NCBI GenBank assembly: GCA_963513935.1
Contig: OY740771.1
Span: forward strand, 18,149,349 to 18,213,348
Reading direction: 5' to 3'
From: Aphrophora alni
Taxonomy: Eukaryota > Arthropoda > Insecta > Hemiptera > Aphrophoridae
Length of the DNA stretch: 64,000 bases
Under the pieces are notes generated by a model. That model was given only the letters and a program-made list of their open reading frames with translations. It was not told the DNA's origin and made no database searches. Made by a program: the position numbers and the translations under genes. This document shows, piece by piece, positions 1-12,641 of this stretch (the first letter of the stretch is position 1; each line of letters begins with the position of its first letter).

Positions 1-372
1 TCTTTAAGAAAAATCCGACTAGCTGGATTTTACTTCCTTCCTCTTACTATAGAGCGGCTCCCATTCCTGTGTTGCTTGCATCATAGGCTAGAAACAACTG
101 TGCGTTCTGCGATGGGTGTGCTAGACGTCCTGCATTTACCAGTGTTAGTTTTGTAGCTTTGTAGGCTTGGATGGTTGAGTTTGTCTATATTAGTGAAGTG
201 TGGTCGTTCAATATTTGCTGCTTGTGGACGACGTGAGATAGGCATTTTCTGTAGAAGTTTACCATCCGTAGAAAACGTCTCAGTTTTTTTACTGTTGCCA
301 GTTTTGGCATATCAGTAATGGTTCAAACTTTTTCTTCCAAAAGAGATAACCCATCTGGTGAGACATGCATCC
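1..372 (-). pseudogene. Ty3/Gypsy-type pol fragment (RT end to RNase H start), decayed
   Basis: Read on the minus strand, this stretch gives the segment joining reverse transcriptase to RNase H in Ty3/Gypsy Pol. It reads VSPDGLSLLEEKV, then KLRRFLRMVNFYRKCL, then RLAHPSQNAQLFLAYDASN and GMGAAL. The order matches the end of the RT thumb and the first catalytic region of RNase H. At least three places hold in-frame stops (after LLEEKV, after DHTSLI, and a double stop after GMGAAL), so it is dead. Weaker similarity may continue to about position 480. The fragment runs off the left edge of the window, so its full length is unknown. No LTR for it is visible here. Confidence 0.75.
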
Positions 373-1005
373 TAGGAATTGAACATGGAACTGACCATAG
401 ATACACTTGCGTTAGACCGTTGTTGTTGAGACATCAAAACACTTCTCAGATATGGGCGTATACACTGCATGGCCTTTGGTAGTTCAGCGTTTCTCACTCT
501 CTCTGCTGTACATCATTTATTTACAAGATTAGATGTTACAATTGAATAAAATTATACTTATATATGTACAACAATTTAGTGTAATGATAAGAAGGGGTAG
601 TGTATGTGTGTCGCTACAATCATAATCAATTTTTATGGACAACTTAATTTAGTTTGATAATGGTACAACTTTGCAAACTCAATAGATTATTTTAAAGCTA
701 AAGGTTTTCTTACAAGATTACAAAAATAATTTCACAGTAAATCTGAGCAAAAAAAGCCCATCTTTTAATTAAAAAAATCTCAAATCAGACATTAAGTATG
801 ATGTTAGGTGAAAGTATGTATAAAGAAGTAAATTTGGTAAAGATTTTAGGCATCCAAAACCAATATAAGTACCATATAAACACTAACAGTGCCAAAGTCA
901 GTTCAGAAATATTTACATTGAGAAATTATAAATAATACTGAAAATCTTTAATTAACAAACTATTGAATATTCTCTTACAATTACAGAATTTTTTTTTAAA
1001 CTAAC
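373..1005. other. Non-coding intronic or 3'-flanking DNA
   Basis: AT-rich sequence between the Gypsy fragment and the most downstream host exon in the window. The first 100 bases may be further decayed Gypsy pol. Nothing else was recognised. Confidence 0.5.
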
Positions 1006-1080
1006 CTCTGCTACTGCTCGATGTTTATCTTTTGACCGTGGAAGAGGGAAAAATACCTCTTCAGAATCCAAGTTTGAATG
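1006..1080 (-). CDS. Host ciliary-type gene, most downstream exon seen (25 codons)
   Basis: On the minus strand a pyrimidine-rich tract ending in CTAG precedes 75 bases that are open in phase 0. They read HSNLDSEEVFFPLPRSK and then DKHRAVAE, followed by the donor GTTAGT. The exon is 25 whole codons, phase 0 to phase 0, and so joins the two short exons upstream of it without a frame change. The content is a polar linker and no domain can be assigned. The gene must continue beyond the left side of the window, because no stop codon is met. Confidence rests on splice signals and phase, not on homology. Confidence 0.6.
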
Positions 1081-2153
1081 CTAGAAAAAATAAGTTTATC
1101 CAAAGAATAAGTTCCTAAATAAAAATTTTTAAAAAATGATTAGAGAATGAATAACTAAATCAATTTTAATCTATATTTAAATATTAAACTAAATCTGTGA
1201 GGTATTTATAATAATGGTACAAAAACTTATACTAATTTTCTCATACACCGATCTACAAAAGAAAAATAATATTCACTACCACTTTCTTCCATGTAGTCTC
1301 TACATTTTGTGGCATAACACATGTGGGTACTCTAAGTTGCCTACCGCAGGGTCCTAAGATGCAAGGTGTTTGGAGATAACAAATAGTGGGAAAGAAAACA
1401 TCCCCTCCACTCGAGGAGAAGGAACATATCTTCAGACCAGATTGTGTGCAAACTGCAGTGAGTACGGTTATGTTTTAGCCTTTTGATATCTTTTATTTAA
1501 ACCTAGACTATAAAAGTCAAAATGGACACTAAAGTCCAAATAATGGGTCTTATGCCCAATGGAGTTTGAGCCATCACGCATTCCTTATTAATTACTCAAT
1601 AACTAAAGCGTGTCGTCCGTATATGTATGTTTTTAATCGTGTTTTTAAATGTGAATTAATATGTGTTGTTAAGTGTTTATATGTATTTTTTATATTTGAA
1701 AATGACTGACAAATAGTCGAAACACGTCATATAAGATAGTGCAAACTACAATTAAGGATTGTTCGACGGTAACACCTCAAACAAGGTAATTAAATAGTAA
1801 TTAATTATTAACAATCCAGTTGGGCTATAAGCAAACATAATTCCTTATTAATTATGTGATATATTAATTAACAACCGTGTCCAAAATTAAGTGGAATGGT
1901 TGATTAGGCCGAATCACATTTGGCTTGGTGCAATGTTAATACAAGTATAGTCCCTAATTATGTAAGTTACAATTAGTATTAACCTATATTAAGTTTTGCG
2001 TGTAATTAGATTAAATAATAATAAGGCTTAGTCTGGTGACACAAATCTATAACAGTGGGGAAATTAAATCGGTGATTCACAGTCCCCTCCCCACGCAAGC
2101 CTCCCCACGCATTCTACCTAATATTATGGTAGTGTTGATATAACCACTTATAA
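1081..2153. other. Intron sequence, no gene seen
   Basis: AT-rich intronic DNA. A short C-rich block lies at about 2083-2112 with two CCTCCCCACGC copies. The stretch 1690-1730 looks like repeat debris but could not be classified. Confidence 0.4.
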
Positions 2154-2157
2154 GTGG

Positions 2158-3480
2158 TGTAATAATTTAAAAATAAGCGGGCTTATCGTACTTGAAGAGT
2201 ACTTATTTTTTATTAAAATTGAATTCAATTATTAATTTGCTCGACTAGGGCGCCAGATGTGTTGACATCAATTTTGAAAAAAGTGAATTTAAATATTTTA
2301 AAGAATCTCTGGGGTCGCAAATTCTTTTATCGGTGTACTCACAGTGGATTTTGGTTTTAAATGAGAACACTTTGGCTGAAATGTTACAAGGAAAACATTT
2401 ATTAAACATTCAAAGAAACATCCTACAAATATTATTAACAAAAAAAAATCATATTATAAATACTAGTTATCCTTTTAGTTTTAATAACAAATTATGAATT
2501 TATATTTCCTTTATTTCTTTCTTTCAAATTAATTAATGTTATCTTCAAAAATGCTTCTACAAATAAAATTGTTGCAACAGGAATTTAATCTATGAATTTT
2601 TTAGTAACTTTGTAGTTCTAAAAGAAAAATGAAAAGATTCTATTTTCATTATTTAAAAACTTCATTTTACTATTATCTCTTCTAGTAATAATCTACTAAA
2701 TTTTCTTTAAATAGATAAACATTTACAAAACAATTAATTTAAAACATAATACAGGTTATTAATCAAACAGGTAATATATAGCGTCTATACCACAACGCCG
2801 ATCTAAATAAAAAACATTGTCCGTTTCCGAATGGAAGACTGATGTCCTACAAGTTGAAATTCCACAGCTTCTAGTAGATTCTCCCTCGTTCAGAAGTTGT
2901 TTTCTCAAGTTGTTGAGAATGTTCATAACTCGCGTATATAAACCATTGTCTTTTATGTTCCCGCGTTATTGTCATTGAAACACGCTCTTTATAGATTTTT
3001 TAAAACACTTTCGATCTCTATTTGAGACAAAAAATCAAATGTACATTGTTCTAATAGAACCTAGAAACTCTTTCTACGATCTTATCTCTCCAAACACTAG
3101 ACTTCGACTTTGAAAAACACAACTTGTCCATTTTAAGCGGTTAACTCTAACTCCACAAAACACATCCAGTCCCTTCAAGCTCTGGACTTCAACTGCCGTT
3201 GCCATGAGGCAAATTCTTACTTCCGAAAGCGTTCCTTCCGGTTACTGTTCCCACATTTTACCACACTTTCGTAAAACACAAATAATTTACATATTATAAC
3301 AATAAAACTGAATTATATTAAAATTAAACATAATAATTCATACTGTTGTCTTGAAAATCCATTTTTCTTTTATTAATGACGTTACTAAATTTAAATTATT
3401 ATTTGAATCTCTTATCTCTTTGGCTTAACCGCGTCTTTTAAATGAGTCTATATTAAAATCTGACTTTTTACACTGTCACA
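2158..3480 (-). repeat. 3' LTR of copy A
   Basis: 1,323 bp and the same length as the 5' LTR, bounded by TG and CA. The box GGGCGCCA is at 2248-2255. The flank GTGG at 2154-2157 matches the base quartet after the other LTR. Confidence 0.9.
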
Positions 3481-3493
3481 AAACCCCACAAGG
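3481..3493 (-). other. Conserved G-rich tract before the 3' LTR (polypurine-tract position)
   Basis: The minus strand reads CCTTGTGGGGTTT directly before the LTR start. Copy B has the same motif, CTTGTGGGGTTTT, at the equivalent place. It is not a pure purine run, so the role as second-strand primer is an inference from position and conservation. Confidence 0.45.
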
Positions 3494-6400
3494 TTTGTAT
3501 TTCAATACAGGTATTGGAATACAAAGCTTTTATATATATATATTTCAAATCGAAAAAAAAATATTAATGGATGTTCAAGACATTTCATTTCAGAAGCTAA
3601 GGACCACATGAAAGAAAATAAGTATCCCTAGTATACTTAATTTAAGAAAGATTCTCTTTTTCTTATAAAAATAAAAATCTATTTGCTAAAATCCTATTTC
3701 ATTATTTTAATTTGTTAGCGTTATAATAACTCATTTGTAAAAAAAATAATATACGAATCAATTAGTGCTAAGCCTTATCTCTATTTATACAATAAAACCC
3801 ATCATCAGTTTCCTTTCCAACCTCGTTGGCTGAAACTTTCCATCAACATTTTTTGTTGACAGGATCCCGTCACTCAAAGCTTATCTCCCAGACAGCCGTC
3901 TGTATATTTTCCTGCCATCTAGCATTTCCTTTCCCACACTTTATTTTTCTGCCAAGACGAAATTTCTACATCTTTTATAAAAATCTACACCCATCTTTCA
4001 CTATCAATCTGAATCATTTTTCAACTAAACGCAATTAAAATTTTAAAACTTCTCATTATTAATTAACATTTTTACGAAAATTATTTATTTATTACTCAAC
4101 ATTGCTTCAATTCACCTTAAAACTTTTCAATTATCATCTTATATTATTATTTATTTTAGTTTAAATCCAATAATTATTTATTCTTTATCAAATTCTTAAT
4201 TACTCTTTGTCTCGCTGGGATAACATGTTAGCTACTGATTTTACAATTACAAAAAACTCTTTTCTTCAACTAAAATTCAAAATATAACATCATTATTACA
4301 AAAAAATATAAATTTACTTACAAAACTCATCTATTTATTTCAAAACTACCTCTCTACAATTGTATTGTCTCTCAGTATCCTATCTTAAAATTATTTCCAT
4401 CTTATCTTTCATATTTTAATAATCTAAGTTGCATTAATCACCAAACAAAATTCTTCATAAATAAAAAAAAACTCCTTATTATTTACCTATATATTATTTC
4501 ATAAATAATCTCCTTACTTCAACGTAGCTTCCTTTTAAAATCATTATAATCGCCGTATTTCGTAGAATTCCTTAAATCTCCTTTATTTCATTAAAATCGT
4601 CGCATATTTCCTTTATTTCATCGTAGTATTCAAAAAACCTCTTAAAAACTAAAAAATTACCATTAATGCAACCTAACTACCTTTTTTATAAAAGTTTGTT
4701 AACAGAACAACTTCATTTTAAATACCACTTTACTCAACAATTCTGTAAAGTCATCATCTTCATATAAAACTCAAAAATTCTTTCATTTAAACCACTTCAT
4801 ATTAAAATCTTCTTAATCATCTATCACTTGTATATAAAAACTCAAAAAAATAAAATTTACATTGTTTTCCCAGCTAACACCGTATTTCATCAAAATCTTT
4901 AGACATCTTTATCAAATAACTTCTCACTATCATCTATTGCTTTAAATTCAAACATTCTTTATTAAAAATCGTTAATTATTTATTTCATTTATAAATTTCA
5001 TCAAAACCTCTCTTATCATTGTTAATTTATTACTCCTTCCATTAAAAAACAAAAACTTAACCTCCTTTACTCACTATTTAACATCAAAAACTTAAAAAAC
5101 TTAATTATTATCTGTCTTGGCAAAACTCACTTAAATTCTCTAACTTTCACAAACCATCCTTCATTTTCACAAACCATAAATCACTTAAAACTAACAACTT
5201 TTCATCTTATCATCTAATAATCCTTAATATTTATCAATGTCAAACATACAACTTATCTTTTTTACAATTCAACATCTAATTACCTTTTCTAATCACCTAA
5301 TCAACATTTTTACAATTTTACAGAACTTTTCGTTTCATTCCAAATAAAAACTCCCTTCCTGTCACGTCCGGTTTATTTCTAGGCTTTGTTTCTTAACAAA
5401 CCCCCTCCTTTCACCATGTAAGCATTGTCCTATTTCCTTTGACGACTTCCCTCAACATCTGTTTTTACTTATTAGAGTAGACTCAAAAAAAAACTTTTCC
5501 TATATCTATGAAAGTTTATGACACTTACAAACATAAGTCATTGTTTATGTTTTTTTTTTTTTGCCCAAAATTACATGTGACAGAACTTTAAACAACTACG
5601 TTGGATTTTTTGATAAGTTTTCCAATTAACTCTAAATCACTACCTTCTAGAAATGATATCTTAGGCCTTGATCATATCACTTCTCGAACATAGCTACATC
5701 CTGCCTCGAAAGACAGTTCGCCTACCAAACTTTATATTTTACAATATAATCAAGAACTCTAGGTTCTCTCTTGAACTTTTTCTACTAAATTTCTGTATTT
5801 CTCAACACAAAATAAGAACTCTTTGTTCTTTAAACCTCTCAAAATTGTCAAAGTTTTAACTATATTTCATTTACATGAGTCGTATGACAATTTTTTGTTT
5901 TTGTTTTTTGTTTTTTCTTATTTTATTTTTCAAAACTCGACCGGGATTTATTATCGTAACAGTAATTGAATTATACTCCTCTATTCTGATAATAAAGCCC
6001 TGTCGAACGTCGATTAATAAAACCCTCCAACGTTCCATTTTTATTTTGTTTTTTATTATTATACCTTTTTTATTTGATTTTTTTTTTTTTTTTTTTATGA
6101 ATTTTTTGTTTATTTTATGCATTTGACCTCCTACTTTCCCCACCACAGTCCTTCTGACCATCTACTTTATACCGTGCATACTTCTAATTGCTCTTTGGAC
6201 TCTTACACAGGGTAACATGTTGTGACGTTGAAATGTGCAGTGGTTGAATGCAATATCCCTACTAAATTCAAGATAAAGCCCAAAACACATCCCTATTCCA
6301 CAACACGCCCTCCATGTAGTCCCAGAATGCCTTATTCTTGCGAATAAAACATTCTATTATTACTACATAAACTCCTACCTCCTCCCTATCGTTCATGTAC

Positions 6401-7493
6401 TCCTTAAATGCATCTACACGAAGAAAATTTTAAAATTCATAAAAAATTTCATTCAAATCGTATCATCCGAAGTTGAAATAATGTTTATTTTACCAATCTT
6501 ATTATTAGCATCGTCAATTTTCTGTTTATGTAATCCTTTCTAGATGTTATTATTCAAATTCAATAAGAATTTTTATTTTTTTTTAAAACTTATTCTAAGT
6601 TCTTTACTTAGAAATTTACTTTTAATTCTATTAAAGTTATTTATGTAATCTACTTTTGTTCTTATTTACTTTATTTAAAACCAATTATCCTCTATTTAAA
6701 TACTCTTTATTTGAAAACGCAAGTTAATTTCCGATTATAAGTCAAAAGTTTTTTATTTTCAGAACAGCAATTTTGTAACACGCTGTATCTCGTCTCAATG
6801 TCATGCAAAGAACTTATACCTGACTAAGGAATAAACAATTTCCCCTTTGTATATAGAGACGCAATTCTTTATCTGTTTACTACTGATAAGAAGTGAACCT
6901 TTTGGTTCCAATACGGTCTATAGATGAATCTCAACTCTCGTCACATTTTATTGAATAATTTTATTGAATCCACCTACTTAATATTGAATATTATTTCTTC
7001 AACACTACTCTGAATCCTTGCTTCGAACTAACTATCTTATCTATGTCACGTTTCTTAATTATTTATTCCTTTCATAAACATACTGAGTTATTTACTAACC
7101 ATCTTGCATCTCCAATGATCCTCTCATCTAACAAATCTGTTATCGTCACGATTTCTAAATATTATTTCTTCTATAAACATATGAAATTGTTTACTGCTAT
7201 AATCCAGCGTCTTTACTTTAACAAATACTGAAACCTTTCTTAAACTAAAACTTCTAATATTTTACGCTTGGCTTATATTATTATTTATTCTGATTCTGTC
7301 TTAGCTTACAAAATTTATCAGTACACACAAATTATTAATATTCATAACTCTTAATTATTCATTATCAAACTTAAACTTATTTATTAACAAAATTCTTATT
7401 CTATTAATCATTTTTCAAAATCAAGTCCGTGTGTTCATAAAAATGTCTTTGCATTATTATTAGTCATTCCAAATATTCAATTGATTACAACAA
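3494..7493. other. Internal non-coding part of LTR element A
   Basis: About 4 kb between the gag-like ORF and the 3' LTR, pyrimidine-rich on the plus strand. No ORF above about 100 codons looks real. Long T and A runs occur, for example near 6080-6100. The portion from 3482 to about 6500 is recognisably homologous to the interior of copy B: both share a stretch around a CACGTCCGGTTTA motif and one encoding AGATCCTGTCAACAAAAAAT-like sequence. Confidence 0.6.
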
Positions 7494-9305
7494 TTATAAA
7501 TTATCCATTTTTTTTCGATGGTTTCCCGATTGGTGAAACATTTTGTAAAATATAGCTTGCTTTCTTAACTTAATTACAACGTTAAATACTTCTGTCCACA
7601 TGGACCGTTTGTCTACCATAGTCATCACAACAGACCCTTTCCTAACAAAAGATTCCCCTTTGTTATTGTCTCTGAGTATTGACAAAATACTTTTCTCTTT
7701 CTCTCTTACGAACATAACTACATTTCTCTTTCTCTCAAACATCTTAGAATCTAATGACCTAATTTCAACATCTGTTAGTTTGGGAATCCTCACCCCACCA
7801 TTATCGTATATTACTGTAAAGTCTTCTTTTAATATTTCCTTTTTAAACTTGTATTCAAAGCTACTCTTTTCACAAAAACTTTTAATTTCTTGCTCTTGGA
7901 TTCTAAAAACATTTCTAAATTTTAACATTATGTTACTTTCAAAACCTATTGTCCTACAATAGCTTTGTTTCCTTACAAATGCAATTAATTCTTTTGTTAT
8001 CACATTATTTACTTTTACTTTGTTTTTTGAATTAATTATACCTATTCCAACCCCACCAAACTTATTAATTTCAACGTTATTTGCTGTTTCTAAATTTACC
8101 TTGTTACATGTTAACCCATTATTTATCTTTTTAGCAATTTCTTGAACACAATCATTCACACAATTGTCTTCTATTATTATTAAATCATCTGACATCTCTT
8201 TTGTTTCATTAAAACTGTTAATTTCTACTTCAGCTACTGCTTGATCTAAATTGTTATCCAAATTATTAATATTTTCTATCAAAACACCTTCTACACTATT
8301 AATCTGTTCAAATTCTACTTTTTTCTCACAATAGCTCACTTCAATTTCTACTTTATTATTAGTTTCCATTACATTGATTTCCATTTGTTTAACTTTCAAT
8401 TTAAGATTCTGTTCTAATTTTACATAATTTGGTTTTAATTCAACCCTCATTTCTTCAAATTTTTTACACATTGCTTCTTTTAAGTTTAAATTATCTTGTC
8501 TTAAGTCTAACTTGCTTTGTTTTAAATCATTGTCTATCTTATCAAGTTTAACATTATTCTGTTCAAGTTTAATATTAAAATCTTCCAGTTTAGCATTGAT
8601 TTCCAGCTTATTCTGATCAAATTTATTACTTATTTCTTTTAATTCCAAATTGTTTTGATCAAACCTATTATTTATACATTCAAATTTCTTATCACTGTCT
8701 AAACTACCCTGATCAATTTTATTATTTGTTTCTAATCTACTTTGTTTAATGTCATTACTTATACATTCAAATTTTTTGTTACTATCCAAACTAGTTTGGT
8801 CAAATTTCTTTATTAACATCTCATACATTTTTTCCATGCTCATACCTTGATCCTTATTTGTTCTACCCCCATTTACTCTGTCCTGCTCAATTACACTAAC
8901 CTGTTCATCCCTTGATTCTTTGTCTAGATTTTCTTCTACAGTTTCTACTCCTAACATTCCTACCATTTCTTTATTGATATCTTCACACTGTTTTTTACTA
9001 TTTAGAATCCCATCACTATCAAACCCATTTAAATCCGAACCTGAACTACTATTCCCGTTCACACTTGAACATCTACTATTACTATTACTTCTTATTTCTT
9101 GATCTAAAATACTTTGTCCCTGTTGATAAAACAATTCATTACTACTATTATTTTGTATTGTCTGCTCATTACTTTGCAATTTCTGCTCTAAATTTTCAAA
9201 AGTATCTTTTTGAAATTCCAACGGCTCTATGTTACTTAAAAAATTTTGATTTCCTAACCCTACCTGTTCATCATTATTATTAACATTTACAATTTCTGAC
9301 TCCAT
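7494..9305 (-). CDS. Gag-like protein of LTR element A, 603 codons, intact
   Basis: The frame starts with a true ATG at 9305 about 125 bases behind the primer site, and is open for 603 codons. Residues 1-150 are Asn/Gln/Ser-rich and acidic. Residues about 155-320 form a long heptad-like region built from degenerate repeats such as NKFDQNKLEINAKLED and NIKLEQNNVKLDKIDNDLKQ, expected to be a coiled coil. The last 170 residues are more basic and mixed, with segments such as KELIAFVRKQSYC and VVMFVREKEKSIL. No CCHC zinc knuckle, protease or RT motif was seen. Position and coiled-coil build suggest a structural Gag-like role, but no family was recognised. Intact length with identical LTRs suggests recent constraint or youth. 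Confidence 0.8.
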   Translation of the reverse strand: MESEIVNVNNNDEQVGLGNQNFLSNIEPLEFQKDTFENLEQKLQSNEQTIQNNSSNELFYQQGQSILDQEIRSNSNSRCSSVNGNSSSGSDLNGFDSDGILNSKKQCEDINKEMVGMLGVETVEENLDKESRDEQVSVIEQDRVNGGRTNKDQGMSMEKMYEMLIKKFDQTSLDSNKKFECISNDIKQSRLETNNKIDQGSLDSDKKFECINNRFDQNNLELKEISNKFDQNKLEINAKLEDFNIKLEQNNVKLDKIDNDLKQSKLDLRQDNLNLKEAMCKKFEEMRVELKPNYVKLEQNLKLKVKQMEINVMETNNKVEIEVSYCEKKVEFEQINSVEGVLIENINNLDNNLDQAVAEVEINSFNETKEMSDDLIIIEDNCVNDCVQEIAKKINNGLTCNKVNLETANNVEINKFGGVGIGIINSKNKVKVNNVITKELIAFVRKQSYCRTIGFESNIMLKFRNVFRIQEQEIKSFCEKSSFEYKFKKEILKEDFTVIYDNGGVRIPKLTDVEIRSLDSKMFERKRNVVMFVREKEKSILSILRDNNKGESFVRKGSVVMTMVDKRSMWTEVFNVVIKLRKQAIFYKMFHQSGNHRKKMDNL

Positions 9306-9430
9306 TTTTACCTTACTATATTTAACACAAAAAATTTTTTAAAAAAGAATCTTTCTTATTTTATTCAGAGAGTCCTTACCTTGATTAAATGTTCGCATTA
9401 CCAAAATCACTGTTTATTTCGACCATAAAC

Positions 9431-9448
9431 GCCCCATTGTTGGGCCCA
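9431..9448 (-). other. Probable primer-binding site of copy A (tRNA-Lys-like)
   Basis: Just inside the 5' LTR on the minus strand is TGGGCCCAACAATGGGGC. Its blocks GCCCAAC and TGGGGC match the tRNA-Lys primer site used by many retroelements (TGGCGCCCAACGTGGGGC), with small changes near the start and in the middle. It supports the minus orientation. The assignment is an inference. Confidence 0.5.
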
Positions 9449-9450
9449 AT

Positions 9451-10773
9451 TGTAATAATTTAAAAATAAGCGGGCTTATCGTACTTGAAGAGTACTTATT
9501 TTTTATTAAAATTGAATTCAATTATTAATTTGCTCGACTAGGGCGCCAGATGTGTTGACATCAATTTTGAAAAAAGTGAATTTAAATATTTTAAAGAATC
9601 TCTGGGGTCGCAAATTCTTTTATCGGTGTACTCACAGTGGATTTTGGTTTTAAATGAGAACACTTTGGCTGAAATGTTACAAGGAAAACATTTATTAAAC
9701 ATTCAAAGAAACATCCTACAAATATTATTAACAAAAAAAAATCATATTATAAATACTAGTTATCCTTTTAGTTTTAATAACAAATTATGAATTTATATTT
9801 CCTTTATTTCTTTCTTTCAAATTAATTAATGTTATCTTCAAAAATGCTTCTACAAATAAAATTGTTGCAACAGGAATTTAATCTATGAATTTTTTAGTAA
9901 CTTTGTAGTTCTAAAAGAAAAATGAAAAGATTCTATTTTCATTATTTAAAAACTTCATTTTACTATTATCTCTTCTAGTAATAATCTACTAAATTTTCTT
10001 TAAATAGATAAACATTTACAAAACAATTAATTTAAAACATAATACAGGTTATTAATCAAACAGGTAATATATAGCGTCTATACCACAACGCCGATCTAAA
10101 TAAAAAACATTGTCCGTTTCCGAATGGAAGACTGATGTCCTACAAGTTGAAATTCCACAGCTTCTAGTAGATTCTCCCTCGTTCAGAAGTTGTTTTCTCA
10201 AGTTGTTGAGAATGTTCATAACTCGCGTATATAAACCATTGTCTTTTATGTTCCCGCGTTATTGTCATTGAAACACGCTCTTTATAGATTTTTTAAAACA
10301 CTTTCGATCTCTATTTGAGACAAAAAATCAAATGTACATTGTTCTAATAGAACCTAGAAACTCTTTCTACGATCTTATCTCTCCAAACACTAGACTTCGA
10401 CTTTGAAAAACACAACTTGTCCATTTTAAGCGGTTAACTCTAACTCCACAAAACACATCCAGTCCCTTCAAGCTCTGGACTTCAACTGCCGTTGCCATGA
10501 GGCAAATTCTTACTTCCGAAAGCGTTCCTTCCGGTTACTGTTCCCACATTTTACCACACTTTCGTAAAACACAAATAATTTACATATTATAACAATAAAA
10601 CTGAATTATATTAAAATTAAACATAATAATTCATACTGTTGTCTTGAAAATCCATTTTTCTTTTATTAATGACGTTACTAAATTTAAATTATTATTTGAA
10701 TCTCTTATCTCTTTGGCTTAACCGCGTCTTTTAAATGAGTCTATATTAAAATCTGACTTTTTACACTGTCACA
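9451..10773 (-). repeat. 5' LTR of copy A
   Basis: 1,323 bp. In plus-strand reading it starts TGTAATAATTT and ends CACTGTCACA. It carries the plus-strand box GGGCGCCA (minus TGGCGCCC) about 90 bp from its U5 end. No sequence difference from the other LTR was noticed. Confidence 0.9.
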
Positions 10774-10777
10774 GTGG

Positions 10778-12641
10778 CTAGAAAATACAGATTTTACCCA
10801 TGAGCGACCTTTCTGTTACAATTTCTTATATAAGAGAAAGAACATATATAGTTTTAGGTTAGTTTAATAGGACAAAATAAATAGTCTATTTTTAATGTGA
10901 CAGCAGATATTTTTTGTTGAATCTCCATATTCAAAGATTAAATAAAGCAATAAAGCTAAAGTTTCAAAATTATTTTAAATAATATAAATGAGTTACAATT
11001 GTTTCGCCTTTCGGCATGGTATGTTTGTTTAGAATTTTGGGTTTTTAAGTTTGATGTAAGTCACAGGATACTGGCGTTCCCATCCTTGGTTCTGTTTCAA
11101 TATGAACGACAGTGTTTATCTATATTTAGTTTAGGTTGTGTTTTATATTTCGCTTTTTTCAGTCAATGTAAAAGTATTTTATTATAAATACAGATTTTTT
11201 TGTTCAGTCTCGGTTTTATCCTTTTTTGAATTTTTGATATTTACCTTCCGCTTACATTAGCGTATTATTTTTTTGTATCCTTCTGTCCAAAACAATTTTT
11301 TTTAAATTTTACGTCAGATTTTACTTCATATTTAACACTTAAATATTATACTTTATTTGTGGAAATGGTTGGCTATGAGTTGCAACCTTGCCTTTATTAA
11401 ATAAGTATCAAAAATCTTCATCTTTCATCCTTATTCTATTATCCTTTCTCCATACTGCCACATCAACTAAATTAACAAAAACCACTCCAGAATTGAAAAT
11501 CAAATAAATCAAAAATCAAAAATAAATAAATAAAAATAATCAAAAGCTATCCAAGGAACAGCCTATGGTGTGACGTCCACCTAATATGAAGTAAGATCTG
11601 GTCCACCCACTGTCGTTCCCCTAGCTGTTGGGATATACCCAGGGTTAATCTTAACCCCTTACCTTTCCTACTTCCTTCACTCTTCCTCCCTAACACCCCA
11701 ACATACGCTAAATTGCTTTCAACATAGAATATAGAAATAGTAGCCAAACTCTCCCACAAATTCCTTTTTTTTATTCTTTTTCTATTACTTTTCTTTTGCA
11801 TTAAATTTCCTATTTTGGAAATTATTCCTTTCAGTCTAGTATCCTTTTTCAATCTAGTATCCTTATAAATATTTCATATATTTTTTTTTATATATTACAA
11901 TTTGTATTATTTAATTTTTGACTTATGTATGGTGGGGAGGCAAACTAGTTGAGTCCAGAAAGAACTGGCACCTGGCAAAATTGATAAACTCATTTCCGAA
12001 CTCATTACTGAACAAAATTTCACCATGTGCACAAATTTATATCTTTTTATGTGTAAAAATTTGTAAGTGTTTTAATGTAATGAAAGATAAAAACTTTAAA
12101 ATGGCTGAACAGCCAAAACGACCATCGTGATCAACACAATGAATAAGACTATTATACGATAAATTAGATACAAATTCTATATAAGTAATAATAGTTGGTA
12201 TGGCAAATACAAATAATAAGTAATATTTCACAAAAATTGTTAAATTAGGTTTAGGTATGTAAATAAAGCTGAAACTTGCTTTGCTTGTGCCATAAACTTA
12301 AATCATATTTGAATGAAATTAAGTAAATTAATGACAGTAGGCAAAGTTCATTTCTAGTTTTCCCAATTAAGTACTCCTGTTACCCTAATTTGTCAAAAAT
12401 TGGAACTGATATTTTATATTAATAATAATATCTTTCACAATTTTTAATAACAGTTTTTATATTTGTATTCTTTAAACTAGTTGTCATAAGCAACAGCTCA
12501 GGAGAAAATTCTGTAAACATTTCTTAGAAAATAAAAAGTCTTCAGTGTTAAAACTAAGTAAAAGTTTGTTAACTCACACACTAACTTCGAAGTGTCTGAG
12601 GCCTAACTATAAAATTTGAGGTTTTATGAAATATTAGTTAC
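10778..12641. other. Intron sequence, no gene supported
   Basis: Intronic AT-rich DNA. An open minus frame at 11852-11547 (101 codons, ending HIRWTSHHRLFLG) resembles no family I recognise and may be old repeat. A segment near 12235-12440 belongs to the dispersed repeat also seen near 50.6, 56.3 and 63.8 kb. Confidence 0.4.

Larger units (their letters stand above)
2158..10773 (-). mobile_element. LTR retrotransposon copy A, complete, gag-like ORF only
   Basis: Two 1,323-bp direct repeats at 2158-3480 and 9451-10773 bound the element. They appear identical by eye and both have TG...CA ends. The insertion is flanked by the 4-bp duplication GTGG (2154-2157 and 10774-10777). The coding strand is minus: behind the 5' LTR come a tRNA-Lys-like primer site and then a 603-codon gag-like ORF. 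The last 4 kb before the 3' LTR has no long ORF on either strand. No protease, reverse transcriptase, RNase H or integrase was seen, so the element should depend on an autonomous relative. Identical LTRs mean a recent insertion. It lies in an intron in the same orientation as the host gene. Confidence 0.9.

Noticed and set aside
2248..2255. TGGCGCCC in the A LTR taken as the actual primer-binding site
   Set aside because: The direct repeats continue about 90 bp beyond it to TG/CA ends with a matching target duplication, so it lies inside the LTR. A better placed primer site is at 9431-9448.
5871..6161. Lysine-rich minus ORF in element A (96 codons)
   Set aside because: It arises from T/A homopolymers in the pyrimidine-rich interior, and the opposite strand is open as well.
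7600..7962. 120-codon plus ORF at 7.6-8.0 kb
   Set aside because: Antisense of the gag-like ORF of element A.
11547..11852. 101-codon minus ORF
   Set aside because: No splice context, no recognised motif and low-complexity start. Could be old repeat, not supportable as a gene.
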